A model generated the notes under the pieces. That model had not been told where the DNA came from and did not search any database. It saw only the letters and a list, made by a program, of their open reading frames with translations. DNA of 64,000 bases, from the NCBI RefSeq assembly GCF_014204895.1, contig NZ_JACHMF010000001.1, positions 3,100,001 to 3,164,000 of the forward strand, read 5' to 3'. The translations under genes and the position numbers were made by a program. This DNA is from Paractinoplanes abujensis (GTDB taxonomy: Bacteria; Actinomycetota; Actinomycetes; Mycobacteriales; Micromonosporaceae). This document shows, in pieces, positions 1 through 8,611 of this stretch. Position 1 is the first letter of the stretch, and each line of letters starts with the position of its first letter.

Positions 1-475
1 CGATGTCGATGCTGGCCGCGGCGGCCGCGCGGGCGGAGTCGGACAGGCGCTTGGCCTCGGCCTCGCGGCGCTCGCGCTCGATGTCGCGGTCGAACGCGGC
101 GAACACGCCGGTGGTGATGAACTCGTAGCAGGCCAGGTCGGTGGCGTCCGGGTTGGTCTCGTCGGAGACGGTGCCGAAGGCCTGCTCGGCGGCGGCCCGG
201 ACCTCGAGGTAGTCGCCGTTGTCCTTGACGTGCTTCCAGATCTCGATCACGAAGTCGCGGTCGGCCCGCTCGATCAGCGCGAAGTCGTCACCGCGACCGA
301 ACTTGACGGCCACCGCGAGTTTCTGGTCGTACGAGGCCTGGCCGGCCGCCGCGAGGGCCTGGACGGGCGCGGGAGCGGCGTAGGCCACCGCGGACGGAAC
401 GGCGGTCAGCGTGGCCGCCGCCAAACAGGCAGCCAGGACCGGCCGCGCCCAGCGGGCGCGGAGCATCGATGTCAT
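1..475 (-). CDS. Secreted ALF-repeat protein (partial, runs off left edge)
   Basis: The reading frame is open from an ATG at 475 to the window edge, so only the first 158 codons are visible. The N-terminus is a clear secretion signal: a basic start (MLRARWARP), a hydrophobic Ala/Leu stretch, then an Ala-rich cleavage region near residue 34. After it come segments such as DFVIEIWKHVKDNGDY and CYEFITTGVFAAFDRD, followed by a charged helix rich in ERERREAE. This pattern resembles the short ALF repeats of secreted actinobacterial proteins, whose function is unknown. A second ATG three codons downstream (466) is an alternative start. It is a single transcription unit behind yibE/F, with a gap of about 110 bp. 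Confidence 0.7.
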   Translation of the reverse strand, partial: MTSMLRARWARPVLAACLAAATLTAVPSAVAYAAPAPVQALAAAGQASYDQKLAVAVKFGRGDDFALIERADRDFVIEIWKHVKDNGDYLEVRAAAEQAFGTVSDETNPDATDLACYEFITTGVFAAFDRDIERERREAEAKRLSDSARAAAAASIDI

Positions 476-589
476 GAAATTGTCCCCGTTGATGAGTCGC
501 CCTGGCCTGGTCACGGCAGGGCCACACCAGCCAGGGATTGATATCGATGGGTACGGTAGCGGCCCGCGATCGGGCGGCACAAGGCGGGG

Positions 590-1825
590 TCAAGGACTGT
601 CGTCGATGAACGCCGTCCACGGCTGCTGCGCGGGCCGGTGCCGGGCGGGGCGGGCCGGGGCGGCGGCGGTGCGGACGGCCAGCCACGCGGCCAGGGCGGT
701 GGTGATCGGCACGGCGGCGATCAGGCCCAGCGTGCCGACGCCGCTGCGGACCAGCTCCTCGGCGATCGGCTGACCGGTGAGCAGGCGGGTCACGGGGGTG
801 CCGCCGACCGCGAACAGCAGCATCAGCGGCAGCGAGGCCCCGGCGTAGGCGAGCACGATGGTGTTGACCACGGAGGCGATGTGCGCCCGCCCGACCCGGG
901 TCGCGCCCGCGTAGAGCTCACGGAAGCCGTAGCCGGGATTGGCCACGGACAGCTCCCGTACGGTCTCGGCCTGGGTGACGGTGACGTCGTCGAGCACCCC
1001 CAGCGCGCCGATCACGATGCCGGCCAGCAGCAGGCCCCGCATGTCGACGCCGCTCCGGCTGACGCTCAGGAAGGTCGTGGTGTCGTCGGCCACGCCGGTC
1101 AGGTGCACGAGGCTGGTGAACAGTGCGGACAGCAGAGCCGTGACGGTCAGGGCGATCAGCGTGCCGGCCACCGCGACGGTCGTGGTGAGCGTGAGGCCGT
1201 GGGTGAGATACAGCACGATCAGCATGATCGCGGCCGCGCCGACCACGGCCACCAGCAGCGGCTGCCTGCCGTCGAGGATGGCCGGCACCACGAAGATCAG
1301 CAGCACGGCGAACGTGACGGCCAGCCCGGCCAGCGCGCGCAGCCCCCGCCAGCGGCCGAAGGCGATCACGGCCAGCGCCACCGCCGCGCCGAGCAGCCAC
1401 AACTGTTTGCCGCGCTGGTGGTCGGCGATCGAGTAGTCGTTGCCGGTGAAGCTCTCCTCCAGGTAGAGCAGGACGACGTCGTCACCCGGCTCGACCGTGA
1501 CGGCGCCGGGCCCGCTCGGGATGTCCGTCTCGATGGTCTTCCCGTCGTCCAGCCGGACCTGCACCGTGCCGCACTCGGTGGGGGCCGGCGTGCCCTCGGG
1601 CAGCTCGGCCTCGGGGCAGGCGGCGGGCTGGACGGCCACGACCCGCCCGTCGACCTCGGTCGCCCCGCCGGAGTCGGCGGCCCGGTCGGCGCCGGTGGGC
1701 CACAGCAGCGCCATGCCGATCGCGGTCAGCACCACCGCGGGCACCAGCACCAGCAGCAGGAGCCGGCGGGCGCGGGGCGTCATCGAGCGCAGGGCGTCGC
1801 GGCCCTCGCCGTGGGTGTGCGGCAT
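590..1825 (-). CDS. YibE/F-family multispanning membrane protein
   Basis: A 411-residue integral membrane protein of the YibE/F family, whose function is not established. The layout matches the family. One N-terminal transmembrane helix (about residues 18-42) is followed by an extracytoplasmic beta-rich domain with a PxxCGTVQVRL-type segment and VEPGDDVVLLY. Seven or so further hydrophobic helices come next, including the conserved GVLDDVTVTQAETVRELS segment. The C-terminus is basic and cytoplasmic. It starts 19 bp after the stop of the isochorismatase gene and could be read through from that operon, but nothing ties it functionally to hydantoin chemistry. Confidence 0.85.
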   Translation of the reverse strand: MPHTHGEGRDALRSMTPRARRLLLLVLVPAVVLTAIGMALLWPTGADRAADSGGATEVDGRVVAVQPAACPEAELPEGTPAPTECGTVQVRLDDGKTIETDIPSGPGAVTVEPGDDVVLLYLEESFTGNDYSIADHQRGKQLWLLGAAVALAVIAFGRWRGLRALAGLAVTFAVLLIFVVPAILDGRQPLLVAVVGAAAIMLIVLYLTHGLTLTTTVAVAGTLIALTVTALLSALFTSLVHLTGVADDTTTFLSVSRSGVDMRGLLLAGIVIGALGVLDDVTVTQAETVRELSVANPGYGFRELYAGATRVGRAHIASVVNTIVLAYAGASLPLMLLFAVGGTPVTRLLTGQPIAEELVRSGVGTLGLIAAVPITTALAAWLAVRTAAAPARPARHRPAQQPWTAFIDDSP

Positions 1826-1844
1826 CCGCAGATCTTAGGCGGCG

Positions 1845-2450
1845 TCAGGTCGCGAGCCTGGTCACGACCTCCTCGACGGTGACGACGTCCGCATATTTGG
1901 CGCCCAGGTCGAACAGGTTGGCCTCGTGCACCTCGGGCGTACGGTCGCCGCAGGCGTCGGCCGCCACGACCGGGCGGAAGCCGTGCTGCAGGGCATCGGT
2001 GGCGCTGGCTCGCACGCAGCCCGACGTGGAGACCCCGGCGATGATCGTGGTGTCGACGCCGCGGGCGGTCAGCGTGGCCGCCAGCGACGTGCCGAAGAAC
2101 GCCGACGCGTACTGCTTGGTCACCACCACCTCGCCCGGCGCCGGGGCCAGCTCGGGCACGAACTCGGCCGCGTCCGAACCCTCCACCAGGGCGGCCAGGG
2201 CCGGAACTTTGCGCACGAACAAGCCACCGTCGCTCAGGCCGGGCGAGAACCGGACCCGAGTGTGCAACACCGGGATGCCCGCCGCGCGTGCGGCTCCGAG
2301 CAGGGTCGCGCAGCCGTCGAGCGAACGCCGGGAGCCCAGGTCGAACGGGCTGCCCGGGGTGAAGTACGCGCGCATCATGTCGATCAGCAGCAGCGCCGGG
2401 CGGCGCCCCCAGCCGAGGGCGCCGCCGAACGGGGTCGGGGACGAGGTCAT
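1845..2450 (-). CDS. Isochorismatase-family cysteine hydrolase
   Basis: A 201-residue cysteine hydrolase with the family's Asp-Lys-Cys triad visible. The Asp is in LLIDMMRAYF, the Lys is in VVTKQYASAFFGT, and the nucleophilic Cys is in GVSTSGCVRASATDA. Members include N-carbamoylsarcosine amidase, nicotinamidase and isochorismatase. Its ATG overlaps the hyuB stop (ATGA, 2447-2450), so it is translated with the hydantoinase subunits. An amidase acting on an N-carbamoyl or ring-opened amide product of HyuAB is the natural inference. The exact substrate cannot be read from sequence. Confidence 0.88.
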   Translation of the reverse strand: MTSSPTPFGGALGWGRRPALLLIDMMRAYFTPGSPFDLGSRRSLDGCATLLGAARAAGIPVLHTRVRFSPGLSDGGLFVRKVPALAALVEGSDAAEFVPELAPAPGEVVVTKQYASAFFGTSLAATLTARGVDTTIIAGVSTSGCVRASATDALQHGFRPVVAADACGDRTPEVHEANLFDLGAKYADVVTVEEVVTRLAT

Positions 2451-4318
2451 GTCCAGACCGGCTTGCGGGGAGCGGGCAGCCCGGTCTCCTCCTCGCAGCG
2501 GGCCAGGATGTCCTCCATCGAGCCGCCCATGTCGAACACGGGCAGCTCGTCCGGCCTGGATTCCCGGAGTGAGCGGCGCAGCTCCTCCGTGGCCGGCTCG
2601 TCGACCGCGCCGCTTTCGGTCACGACCACCCCGTACGCCTTCGCGCCCGCGGCCGTGACGAGCCCGCGCCGGACCTCCTTGGCCACCAGTGCCGGGTCAC
2701 GTTCGAGGGGGTCGCCCCACCCGCCGCCGCCCCACGTGACGAAATGCAGAACATCCCCCGGCCGTACGGGGATGTCGTGGCACTTGCTGGGCAGCACCTC
2801 GCGCGAGCCGTCGGCCCGGTCGATCCACTTGGTGCCGCGGGCTCCGGGCGCGCCGCCGTTGACCCCCCACGGGTACATCAGCCAGCGGTCGTCGTGGATG
2901 GCGATCGTGCCCGGCTCCCCGAACCGGTAGGCCACGTCGACGCCGTTGCCGCCGCGGTGCAGCCCGGCCCCGCCGGTGTCGGCCACCGTCTCCCACTTCT
3001 CGATGCGCAGCGGGTAGTACGACTCCAGGAACTCGCACGGAATGTTGACGAAGCTCGGCCACAGCGAGTGACCGTCGGGGCCGTCCCCGAGCGGCCGCCC
3101 GGGAATGCCGCCGAACCCGATCGAGTACAGCTGGAACCACTCGCCCTTGCGGTCGCCGCTGGAGTAGTTGCCGGAATACATGAAGTGCGGCGACGACGAG
3201 AAGCCGGCCGCGTTGAGCAGGGCCGGGTTGGTCTGCCCGAGCAGCCCGCCGAAGAGGTCGAAGACCCGGCCGATGCCGTGGTTGCGGGCGTTGAGCGCGG
3301 CCGGATGCTTCGGTTTCCAGTACGAGCCGTCGGGGATGGTCACGTCGACCAGCGGATAGAAACCGTCGTTCCACAGGATCTGCGGGTCGGCCACGGTGAT
3401 CATGTAGATGCCGAAGAACATCCGGGCCAGGTTCTCGTTCAGGTAGTAGTTGACCGGCCCGATGGCCTGCGGCGACGAGCCGCTGAAGTCCAGGTGCACC
3501 CGCTCCCCCGTACGGGTCAGGGAAAGCTTGAGCTCGTACGGGCCGTAACCGACGCCGTCGTCGCAGATGTAGTCGGTGAACGAAAGCGTTCTACCCTCCG
3601 CGAACACGACCTGCAGCAGCGTCTTCATCGCGTCGTAGTTGCGTTGCAGCAGGGCGTCCAGCGCGGACAGGTACGTCTCCACGCCGAAACGCGCGCACAT
3701 CTCCTGCACCCGGCGCGCGGCCGTGCGGCACGCCGCGACCAGCCCGTTGAGGTCGGCCCGGTTCCAGTCGGGCACGCGCACCTGGTTGAGGATGATGCGC
3801 AGCGCGTCCTCGTTGAGCCGGCCACCGTCGTACAGCTTGAAGGGCGGGATGACCACACCCTCCTCGTAGATCGTCTTGGCGTCGGTGGGCATGGAGGACG
3901 GGGTCTTGCCGCCGACGTCGGACATGTGGCCGAACATCGACGACCAGCCGACCACCCGGCCCTCGAAGAAGATCGGCAGCACGACGAGCCAGTCGTTGGC
4001 GTGGCTGATCGCGGCGCCGCACGCATACGGGTCGGAGGTGAGCAGGATGTCGCCCTCGCGGATGTCGCCCGCGAAACCGGCCAGGAAGTCCGGGATGGAG
4101 AGCCCGAACTGGCCCACCACCATCTTGCCGGCCGGGTCGGCGATCAGCGGGAACTCGTCGTGCTGCTCGCGGATGCCGGGCGAGAGGGCCGTCCGGAACA
4201 GCACCTCGTCCATCTCGTAGCGGGCGTTGCGCAGGCCGTTCTCGACCAGGTCGAGCGTGACCGGGTCGACGTCGGTCCTGGTGATCGGCGCGGTGGTGGT
4301 CTCCACGATGGTCGCCAT
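2447..4318 (-). CDS. hyuB: Hydantoinase B / 5-oxoprolinase beta-type subunit
   Basis: A 623-residue HyuB-type subunit. This family pairs with HyuA to hydrolyse cyclic amides (hydantoins, 5-oxoproline), usually with ATP. Typical features are present: an early ALSPGIREQHDEFPLIAD region, LLTSDPYACGAAISHANDW, the FSGSSPQAIGPVNYY segment, and a glycine-rich C-terminal domain with GGAGLHRGGNGV and TWGGGGWGDPLERDP. It starts 3 bp after hyuA ends and overlaps the downstream isochorismatase gene. It diverges clearly from the two HyuB proteins at 27-30 kb and is 70-75 residues longer. Confidence 0.93.
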   Translation of the reverse strand: MATIVETTTAPITRTDVDPVTLDLVENGLRNARYEMDEVLFRTALSPGIREQHDEFPLIADPAGKMVVGQFGLSIPDFLAGFAGDIREGDILLTSDPYACGAAISHANDWLVVLPIFFEGRVVGWSSMFGHMSDVGGKTPSSMPTDAKTIYEEGVVIPPFKLYDGGRLNEDALRIILNQVRVPDWNRADLNGLVAACRTAARRVQEMCARFGVETYLSALDALLQRNYDAMKTLLQVVFAEGRTLSFTDYICDDGVGYGPYELKLSLTRTGERVHLDFSGSSPQAIGPVNYYLNENLARMFFGIYMITVADPQILWNDGFYPLVDVTIPDGSYWKPKHPAALNARNHGIGRVFDLFGGLLGQTNPALLNAAGFSSSPHFMYSGNYSSGDRKGEWFQLYSIGFGGIPGRPLGDGPDGHSLWPSFVNIPCEFLESYYPLRIEKWETVADTGGAGLHRGGNGVDVAYRFGEPGTIAIHDDRWLMYPWGVNGGAPGARGTKWIDRADGSREVLPSKCHDIPVRPGDVLHFVTWGGGGWGDPLERDPALVAKEVRRGLVTAAGAKAYGVVVTESGAVDEPATEELRRSLRESRPDELPVFDMGGSMEDILARCEEETGLPAPRKPVWT

Positions 4319-4321
4319 GGG

Positions 4322-6364
4322 TCAGGCCTCCTTCGCCGGCGTGATCAGCAGGCTGCCGCTGGGATGGGTGGTGGCTTGGTGGCCGGGCAGGACGAGGGTG
4401 GTGGAGTCCATCTCCGTGATGATCGCCGGGCCTTCGACGATGTCGCCCGCTCGCAGCTTCAACCTGTCGTAGAGTGCGGCTTCGACGAACTCACCGCTCA
4501 CGTAGATTCGGGTATGTCCCGATTTCTCCGGCGGGGCGATGCTTTCGTCCAGGCTGATCGGCGCCACGTTCGGACGCTCCCCGGTCACCGCCGCCCGGGC
4601 GTTGACCAGCTCATGGCCGACCGGCAGCGTGAAGGAGAACAACCGCTCGTGCTCGGCGTCGAAGCGGGCCGCCAGCCCTTTGGGCCCGTCGGCGAGGTCG
4701 AAGCTGACCGGCAACTCGTTGCCCTGCCCGACGAACCGGACGTCGGCCGAGTAGGTGATCGTCTGCCGGTCCGCCGGCACTCCTTGATCGACGAGGCGGG
4801 CCGCGGTGGATTCGGCCAGCTCGGTGAAGATCTCGGTGAACTCCTGCGCGGACACGTCGCCGAGCTTGCGCAGAACTGTGCGCGCGGATTCGTCACGAGC
4901 GGACGTGGTCGCGTCCCCGAGCGCGCACAGCACGCCGGGCGACGGCGGCACGATCACCGGCCAGGCCCCGGTCAGCTTGCCCAGCGCGTTGGCGTGCAAC
5001 GGCCCCGCCCCGCCGAAGGCGACCAGCGCGAAGTCGCGCGGGTCGAACCCCTGCTGCACGCTGACCAGCCGCAGCCCGCCCAGCATGTTCTCGTTGACGA
5101 TGTCGATGATCCCGGCCGCGGCCGCCTCGGCGCTCTCCAGGCCCATGGCGTCGGCGATCGTCTGCACGGCCGCGCGAGCCGCCTCCCGGTCCAGGGTGAT
5201 CTCGCCGCCCGCGAGCGAGCTGGGCAGATACCCGAGCACGACGTTGGCGTCGGTCACGGTCGGCTCCGTGCCCCCTTTCCCGTACGCGGCGGGGCCGGGC
5301 TCGGCGCCGGCCGACTGGGGCCCCACGCGCAGGGCGCGCGTCAGTTGCGGCACGTGCGCGATCGAGCCGCCGCCCGCGCCGACCGTACGGACATCGACGG
5401 CCGACGCCCGCACGCTCAGATCGCCGACCTTCGTCTCCCGCCCGATGCGCGCTTGCGCGTTCTGCACGAGGGCGACGTCCGTCGATGTGCCGCCCATGTC
5501 GAAAGTGAGCAACTCCGTGTGCTCACTCTGCTCGGCCACCCAGACCGCGCCGGCCACTCCCCCGGCCGGGCCGGAGAGCAGCATCGTCACCGGGGCCGCG
5601 ATGGCCGCGCCGGCGCCGGACAGGCCGCCGTCGCTGCGCAGGATGGACAGCTCGGCGGGCACGCCCTCCGCGCTCAACTTCGCGGACAGGTTCGCTACGT
5701 AACGCGCAACTTGGGGTTGCACGTAACCGTTCGCGACGGTCGTCAACGCGCGCTCATATTCGCGCATCTCCGGGAGCACGACGCTGGACAGCGACACCTC
5801 GATGCCCGGCAGTTCCTCGGCCGCCAGTTGCGCGATCCGGCGCTCGTGCGCGTCGTTGGCGAACGCGTTGATGAGCGACACCGCGAGCGCCTCGACGCCG
5901 TTGTCGCGCAACTTGCGCAAAGCCGCGCGGGTGGCCTCCTCGTCGAGCTCGCGCACGACCGTGCCGTCGCTACCCATCCGTTCGGGCACCTCGACCGTGT
6001 TCTCCAGCGCGGCCAGAGGTTCCGGCTTGGGCCAGATGATCCAGCCGGCCAGGCCACCGGGCACGAACGAACGGGCGATCTGCAACACCTGACGGAAACC
6101 TTGCGTGGTCACCAGGCCGACGGTTGCGCCCTTGCCTTCGAGGATCGCGTTCGTGGCCACGGTGGTGCCGTGCAGCACGTGCGCGACCGCGGCCCGGTCG
6201 ATGCCGGCCTCGGCGCACACCTTGTCGATACCGTTGAGTACGCCGACGGACTGGTCGCTCGGCGTCGAGGCGGTCTTGGCCCGCCAGGTTGCTCCGGAAT
6301 CCTCGTCGACCAGCAGCACGTCGGTAAACGTGCCGCCCACATCCACACCGAGCCGATACGACAT
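4322..6364 (-). CDS. hyuA: Hydantoinase A / 5-oxoprolinase alpha-type subunit
   Basis: A 680-residue ATP-binding HyuA subunit of the actin/ASKHA fold. The N-terminal phosphate loop is visible in LGVDVGGTFTDVLLVD. Other landmarks are VLHGTTVATNAILE, the mid-protein LLTFDMGGTSTDVALV, GAGGGSIAHV and the late VAFGGAGPLHANAL. It is followed 3 bp later by hyuB and preceded 8 bp earlier by the CoA-transferase. Together HyuA and HyuB should open a cyclic amide or imide ring. The ring compound itself is unknown. Confidence 0.94.
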   Translation of the reverse strand: MSYRLGVDVGGTFTDVLLVDEDSGATWRAKTASTPSDQSVGVLNGIDKVCAEAGIDRAAVAHVLHGTTVATNAILEGKGATVGLVTTQGFRQVLQIARSFVPGGLAGWIIWPKPEPLAALENTVEVPERMGSDGTVVRELDEEATRAALRKLRDNGVEALAVSLINAFANDAHERRIAQLAAEELPGIEVSLSSVVLPEMREYERALTTVANGYVQPQVARYVANLSAKLSAEGVPAELSILRSDGGLSGAGAAIAAPVTMLLSGPAGGVAGAVWVAEQSEHTELLTFDMGGTSTDVALVQNAQARIGRETKVGDLSVRASAVDVRTVGAGGGSIAHVPQLTRALRVGPQSAGAEPGPAAYGKGGTEPTVTDANVVLGYLPSSLAGGEITLDREAARAAVQTIADAMGLESAEAAAAGIIDIVNENMLGGLRLVSVQQGFDPRDFALVAFGGAGPLHANALGKLTGAWPVIVPPSPGVLCALGDATTSARDESARTVLRKLGDVSAQEFTEIFTELAESTAARLVDQGVPADRQTITYSADVRFVGQGNELPVSFDLADGPKGLAARFDAEHERLFSFTLPVGHELVNARAAVTGERPNVAPISLDESIAPPEKSGHTRIYVSGEFVEAALYDRLKLRAGDIVEGPAIITEMDSTTLVLPGHQATTHPSGSLLITPAKEA

Positions 6365-6372
6365 CGCTCTCC

Positions 6373-7566
6373 TTAAATGATCTTGGCAGTGCGCAAACGC
6401 GCGCGCTCCGTTTCGTCCAGGCCCAGCAGGCCGCCGTACACCTCGTCGTTGTGCTCGCCCAGCGCCGGACCGGCCGTACGGACCGAACCGGGGGTGACCG
6501 AGAGCTTCGGGGTGGCGTTCTGCATGGGCAGCTCACCGAAGTCGGGGTGGGGCACGTTCACGATCGCCTCCCGGGCCGCGAAATGCGGGTCGGCGAACAT
6601 GTCCTTGGCCCGGAAGATCCGCCCGGCCGGCACGCCGTTCTCGTGCAGCGTGGCCAGCAGGTCCTCGGCGCCGACGGTCGAGGTCCACTCGGCGATCAGG
6701 TTGTCGAGCTCGGCCATGGCGGCGCCGCGAGCCGAATGCGTGGCGTAACGCGGGTCCTGGGCCAGCCCGGGTTGTTTCATCGCGGCGGCCAGCCGGCCGA
6801 AGACGGTGTCCTGGTTGGCCGCGATCAGGATCAGGTCGCCGTCGCCGGTCGGATAGACGTTGCTGGGCGACACGTTGGGCAGCGTGGCGCCGGTGCGCTC
6901 ACGCTGATAGCCGGCGACCGCCCACTCGGGCAGCAGCGACTCCATCATGGCCAGCACCGCCTCGTAGATCGCCGAGTCGACGATCTGACCGCGGCCGGTG
7001 TTGCTGCGCGCGTGCACAGCCACCAGGGTGCCGATGCACGCGTAGGTGGCGGCCAGCGAATCACCGAGCGAGATCCCCGCCCGTACGGGCGGCCCGCCGG
7101 GATCACCCATCACGTAACGGATGCCGCCCATCGCCTCACCGATCGACCCGAACCCGGCCCGGCTGGAGTAAGGGCCGTCCTGGCCGTACCCGGTGACCCG
7201 CGTGATGATCAGCCCCGGGTTGGTCTGCCACAGCGTCTCGGGCGCCATCCCCCAGCGTTCCAGGGTGCCGGGCCGGAAGTTCTCGACCACGATGTCGGCC
7301 TGGTCGATCAGCTTGCGGACCAGCGCCTGACCTTCCCCCGTACGCAGGTCGCACGTCACGGACTTCTTGTTGCGGGCGACGACGGGCCACCACAGCGACT
7401 TCCCGTGCGGCTTCTCCCGCCCCCACTGACGCATCGGATCACCCCGCCCCGGATCCTCGATCTTGATGACCTCGGCCCCGAAGTCCCCGAGCAGCTGCCC
7501 GCAGAACGGCCCGGCCAGCAGCTGCCCGAACTCGACAACCCGCAGATCCCCCAGCGGCCCGCTCAT
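6373..7566 (-). CDS. CaiB/BaiF family CoA-transferase
   Basis: A 397-residue class III CoA-transferase, which moves CoA between carboxylic acids. The start is placed at the ATG at 7566, directly followed by GPLGDLRVVEFGQLLAGP, the canonical family N-terminus. The frame is open further upstream, but that stretch is only the low-complexity end of gntR in another frame. Other motifs are VIKIEDPGRGDPMRQ, VVENFRPGTLERWG and GFGSIGEAMGG. The ATG overlaps the gntR stop by 4 bp. With the divergent HMG-CoA-lyase-type gene it suggests CoA activation followed by C-C cleavage of a hydroxy acid. Confidence 0.92.
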   Translation of the reverse strand: MSGPLGDLRVVEFGQLLAGPFCGQLLGDFGAEVIKIEDPGRGDPMRQWGREKPHGKSLWWPVVARNKKSVTCDLRTGEGQALVRKLIDQADIVVENFRPGTLERWGMAPETLWQTNPGLIITRVTGYGQDGPYSSRAGFGSIGEAMGGIRYVMGDPGGPPVRAGISLGDSLAATYACIGTLVAVHARSNTGRGQIVDSAIYEAVLAMMESLLPEWAVAGYQRERTGATLPNVSPSNVYPTGDGDLILIAANQDTVFGRLAAAMKQPGLAQDPRYATHSARGAAMAELDNLIAEWTSTVGAEDLLATLHENGVPAGRIFRAKDMFADPHFAAREAIVNVPHPDFGELPMQNATPKLSVTPGSVRTAGPALGEHNDEVYGGLLGLDETERARLRTAKII

Positions 7567-8393
7567 CCCTGCTCCCCCATCGTCGTCGCGCTCGCGTCGT
7601 CTCCGCCCGAGCCGCGCCCTGTCGTCGCCGCGCTCGCGCTGCCACTCTCCGCGCCACGCCCGGTCGGCGCCGCGCTCGCGGTCCCCCTTTCGGGACCACG
7701 CCCGGTCGGCGCCGCGCTCGCGTCGGGCTCCTCCACGCCGCGCCCGATCATCGTGGCGCGGGCGTTGTACAGGTGTGCTCGCATGATTGCTTCGGCCCAC
7801 TCCCCGGCGCCCGCCCGCACGGCGGCCACCATCTCGACGTGGTGGTGCAGGCTGCGCAGCAGGGCGTCGGGCGCGTAGTCGTGGAAGTTCTGGGTGACGA
7901 CGGCCGCGTGCGTGACCCCGCGCAACGCCTGCGCCAGCGGCGGCGACCCGGCGGCGTCGATGAACAGCCCGTGGAACCGGCGGTTGAGCTCGACGATCGC
8001 GGCCAGATCCTGGTGGCGGCCCGGCGTGCCGACCCGCAACATCTCGGCCGCGAGCTCGTCCAGTTCGGCGATCTGCTCGTCACCCAGGTTGGGCACGGCC
8101 TGCCGCACCGCGTACGGCTCCAGCCGCAACCGCAGCTCGAAGATCTCCCGCAGCTGCTCGGAGGACCACGTCGCGACCCGGGCCCCGCGGTTGGGCTGGA
8201 TCTCGACCAGACCCTCGGCGGCCAGCCGGGACAGCGCCTCACGGATCGGGGTGCGGCTCACCGACAGCCGGCCGGCCAGTTCCGCCTCACCGAGCCGGGC
8301 GCCGGACGGGATCGCTCCCGACAGGATCTCGTCCCGCAAGGACTGCGCCGCCTGTTCCGCCGCTGCTCGCACGCGCTCCCCTTCTGTTCGCAC
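7563..8393 (-). CDS. GntR/FadR-type regulator with repetitive C-terminal tail
   Basis: A 276-residue regulator. It has an N-terminal winged helix (about residues 10-75, with RLGEAELAGRLSVSRTPIREALSRLAAEG) and an FCD ligand domain (about 85-215) with the expected metal-binding region around FHGLFIDAAG and HHHVEMV. The FadR family normally ends near residue 220. Here about 55 extra residues follow, made of a roughly 14-residue repeat (ASAAPTGRGPERG-like). It heads the CoA-transferase/hyuAB operon and probably binds the two TTGyATGCAA sites in the divergent promoter, controlling itself and the lyase gene. Confidence 0.9.
   Translation of the reverse strand: MRTEGERVRAAAEQAAQSLRDEILSGAIPSGARLGEAELAGRLSVSRTPIREALSRLAAEGLVEIQPNRGARVATWSSEQLREIFELRLRLEPYAVRQAVPNLGDEQIAELDELAAEMLRVGTPGRHQDLAAIVELNRRFHGLFIDAAGSPPLAQALRGVTHAAVVTQNFHDYAPDALLRSLHHHVEMVAAVRAGAGEWAEAIMRAHLYNARATMIGRGVEEPDASAAPTGRGPERGTASAAPTGRGAESGSASAATTGRGSGGDDASATTMGEQG
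7566..7733 (-). repeat. In-frame 42-bp tandem repeat at the gntR 3' end
   Basis: Four successive units of about 42 bp (the last one 39 bp), each carrying a core like CGCCGCGCTCGCG. They encode degenerate 14-residue repeats. The repeat seems to have grown from the native ATMIGRGVEEPDAS at the end of the FCD domain, because that segment aligns with the first unit. Confidence 0.85.
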
Positions 8394-8538
8394 CGCCGGC
8401 CATCCGGCCGGCGCGCGCCGGCCGCCCGAACCTGCGCTCGGTCCTCGTCCGGCTCGCTGCCGCCCATCACGCGGACCGCCGCGCGGTGATCGCCTGCATT
8501 GCCGTCTATCGGCCGCCTGTGGTGGCCGTCACGAAACG

Positions 8539-8548
8539 TTGCATGCAA
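8539..8548. promoter_or_regulatory. Operator 1 (TTGCATGCAA), probable GntR site
   Basis: A perfect 10-bp palindrome in the gntR/lyase intergenic region. FadR-subfamily GntR proteins commonly bind TTGTnnACAA-like palindromes. A near-identical copy lies 63 bp to the right. Confidence 0.7.
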
Positions 8549-8601
8549 TCCTTGCCATGATCCGGCTGTTTCCGCAAGAGTGGCCGCATGGAAACGTCAG
8601 G

Positions 8602-8611
8602 TTGTATGCAA
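8602..8611. promoter_or_regulatory. Operator 2 (TTGTATGCAA) abutting the lyase start codon
   Basis: It differs from operator 1 by one base, and its last base is the A of the lyase ATG. A protein bound here would block the ribosome-binding region DNA or an early transcription start, so repression of the lyase is the simplest reading. Confidence 0.65.

Noticed and set aside
2744..6376. Very long open frame (about 1,200 codons) antisense to hyuB and hyuA
   Set aside because: Its sequence is low-complexity Arg/Gly/His/Asp-rich with no domains, and it mirrors the GC-rich third codon positions of two clear genes on the other strand.
7567..7800. Upstream extension of the CoA-transferase (78 extra residues)
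   Set aside because: The extension is the gntR repeat read in another frame; the family N-terminus begins at ATG 7566, which also overlaps the gntR stop.
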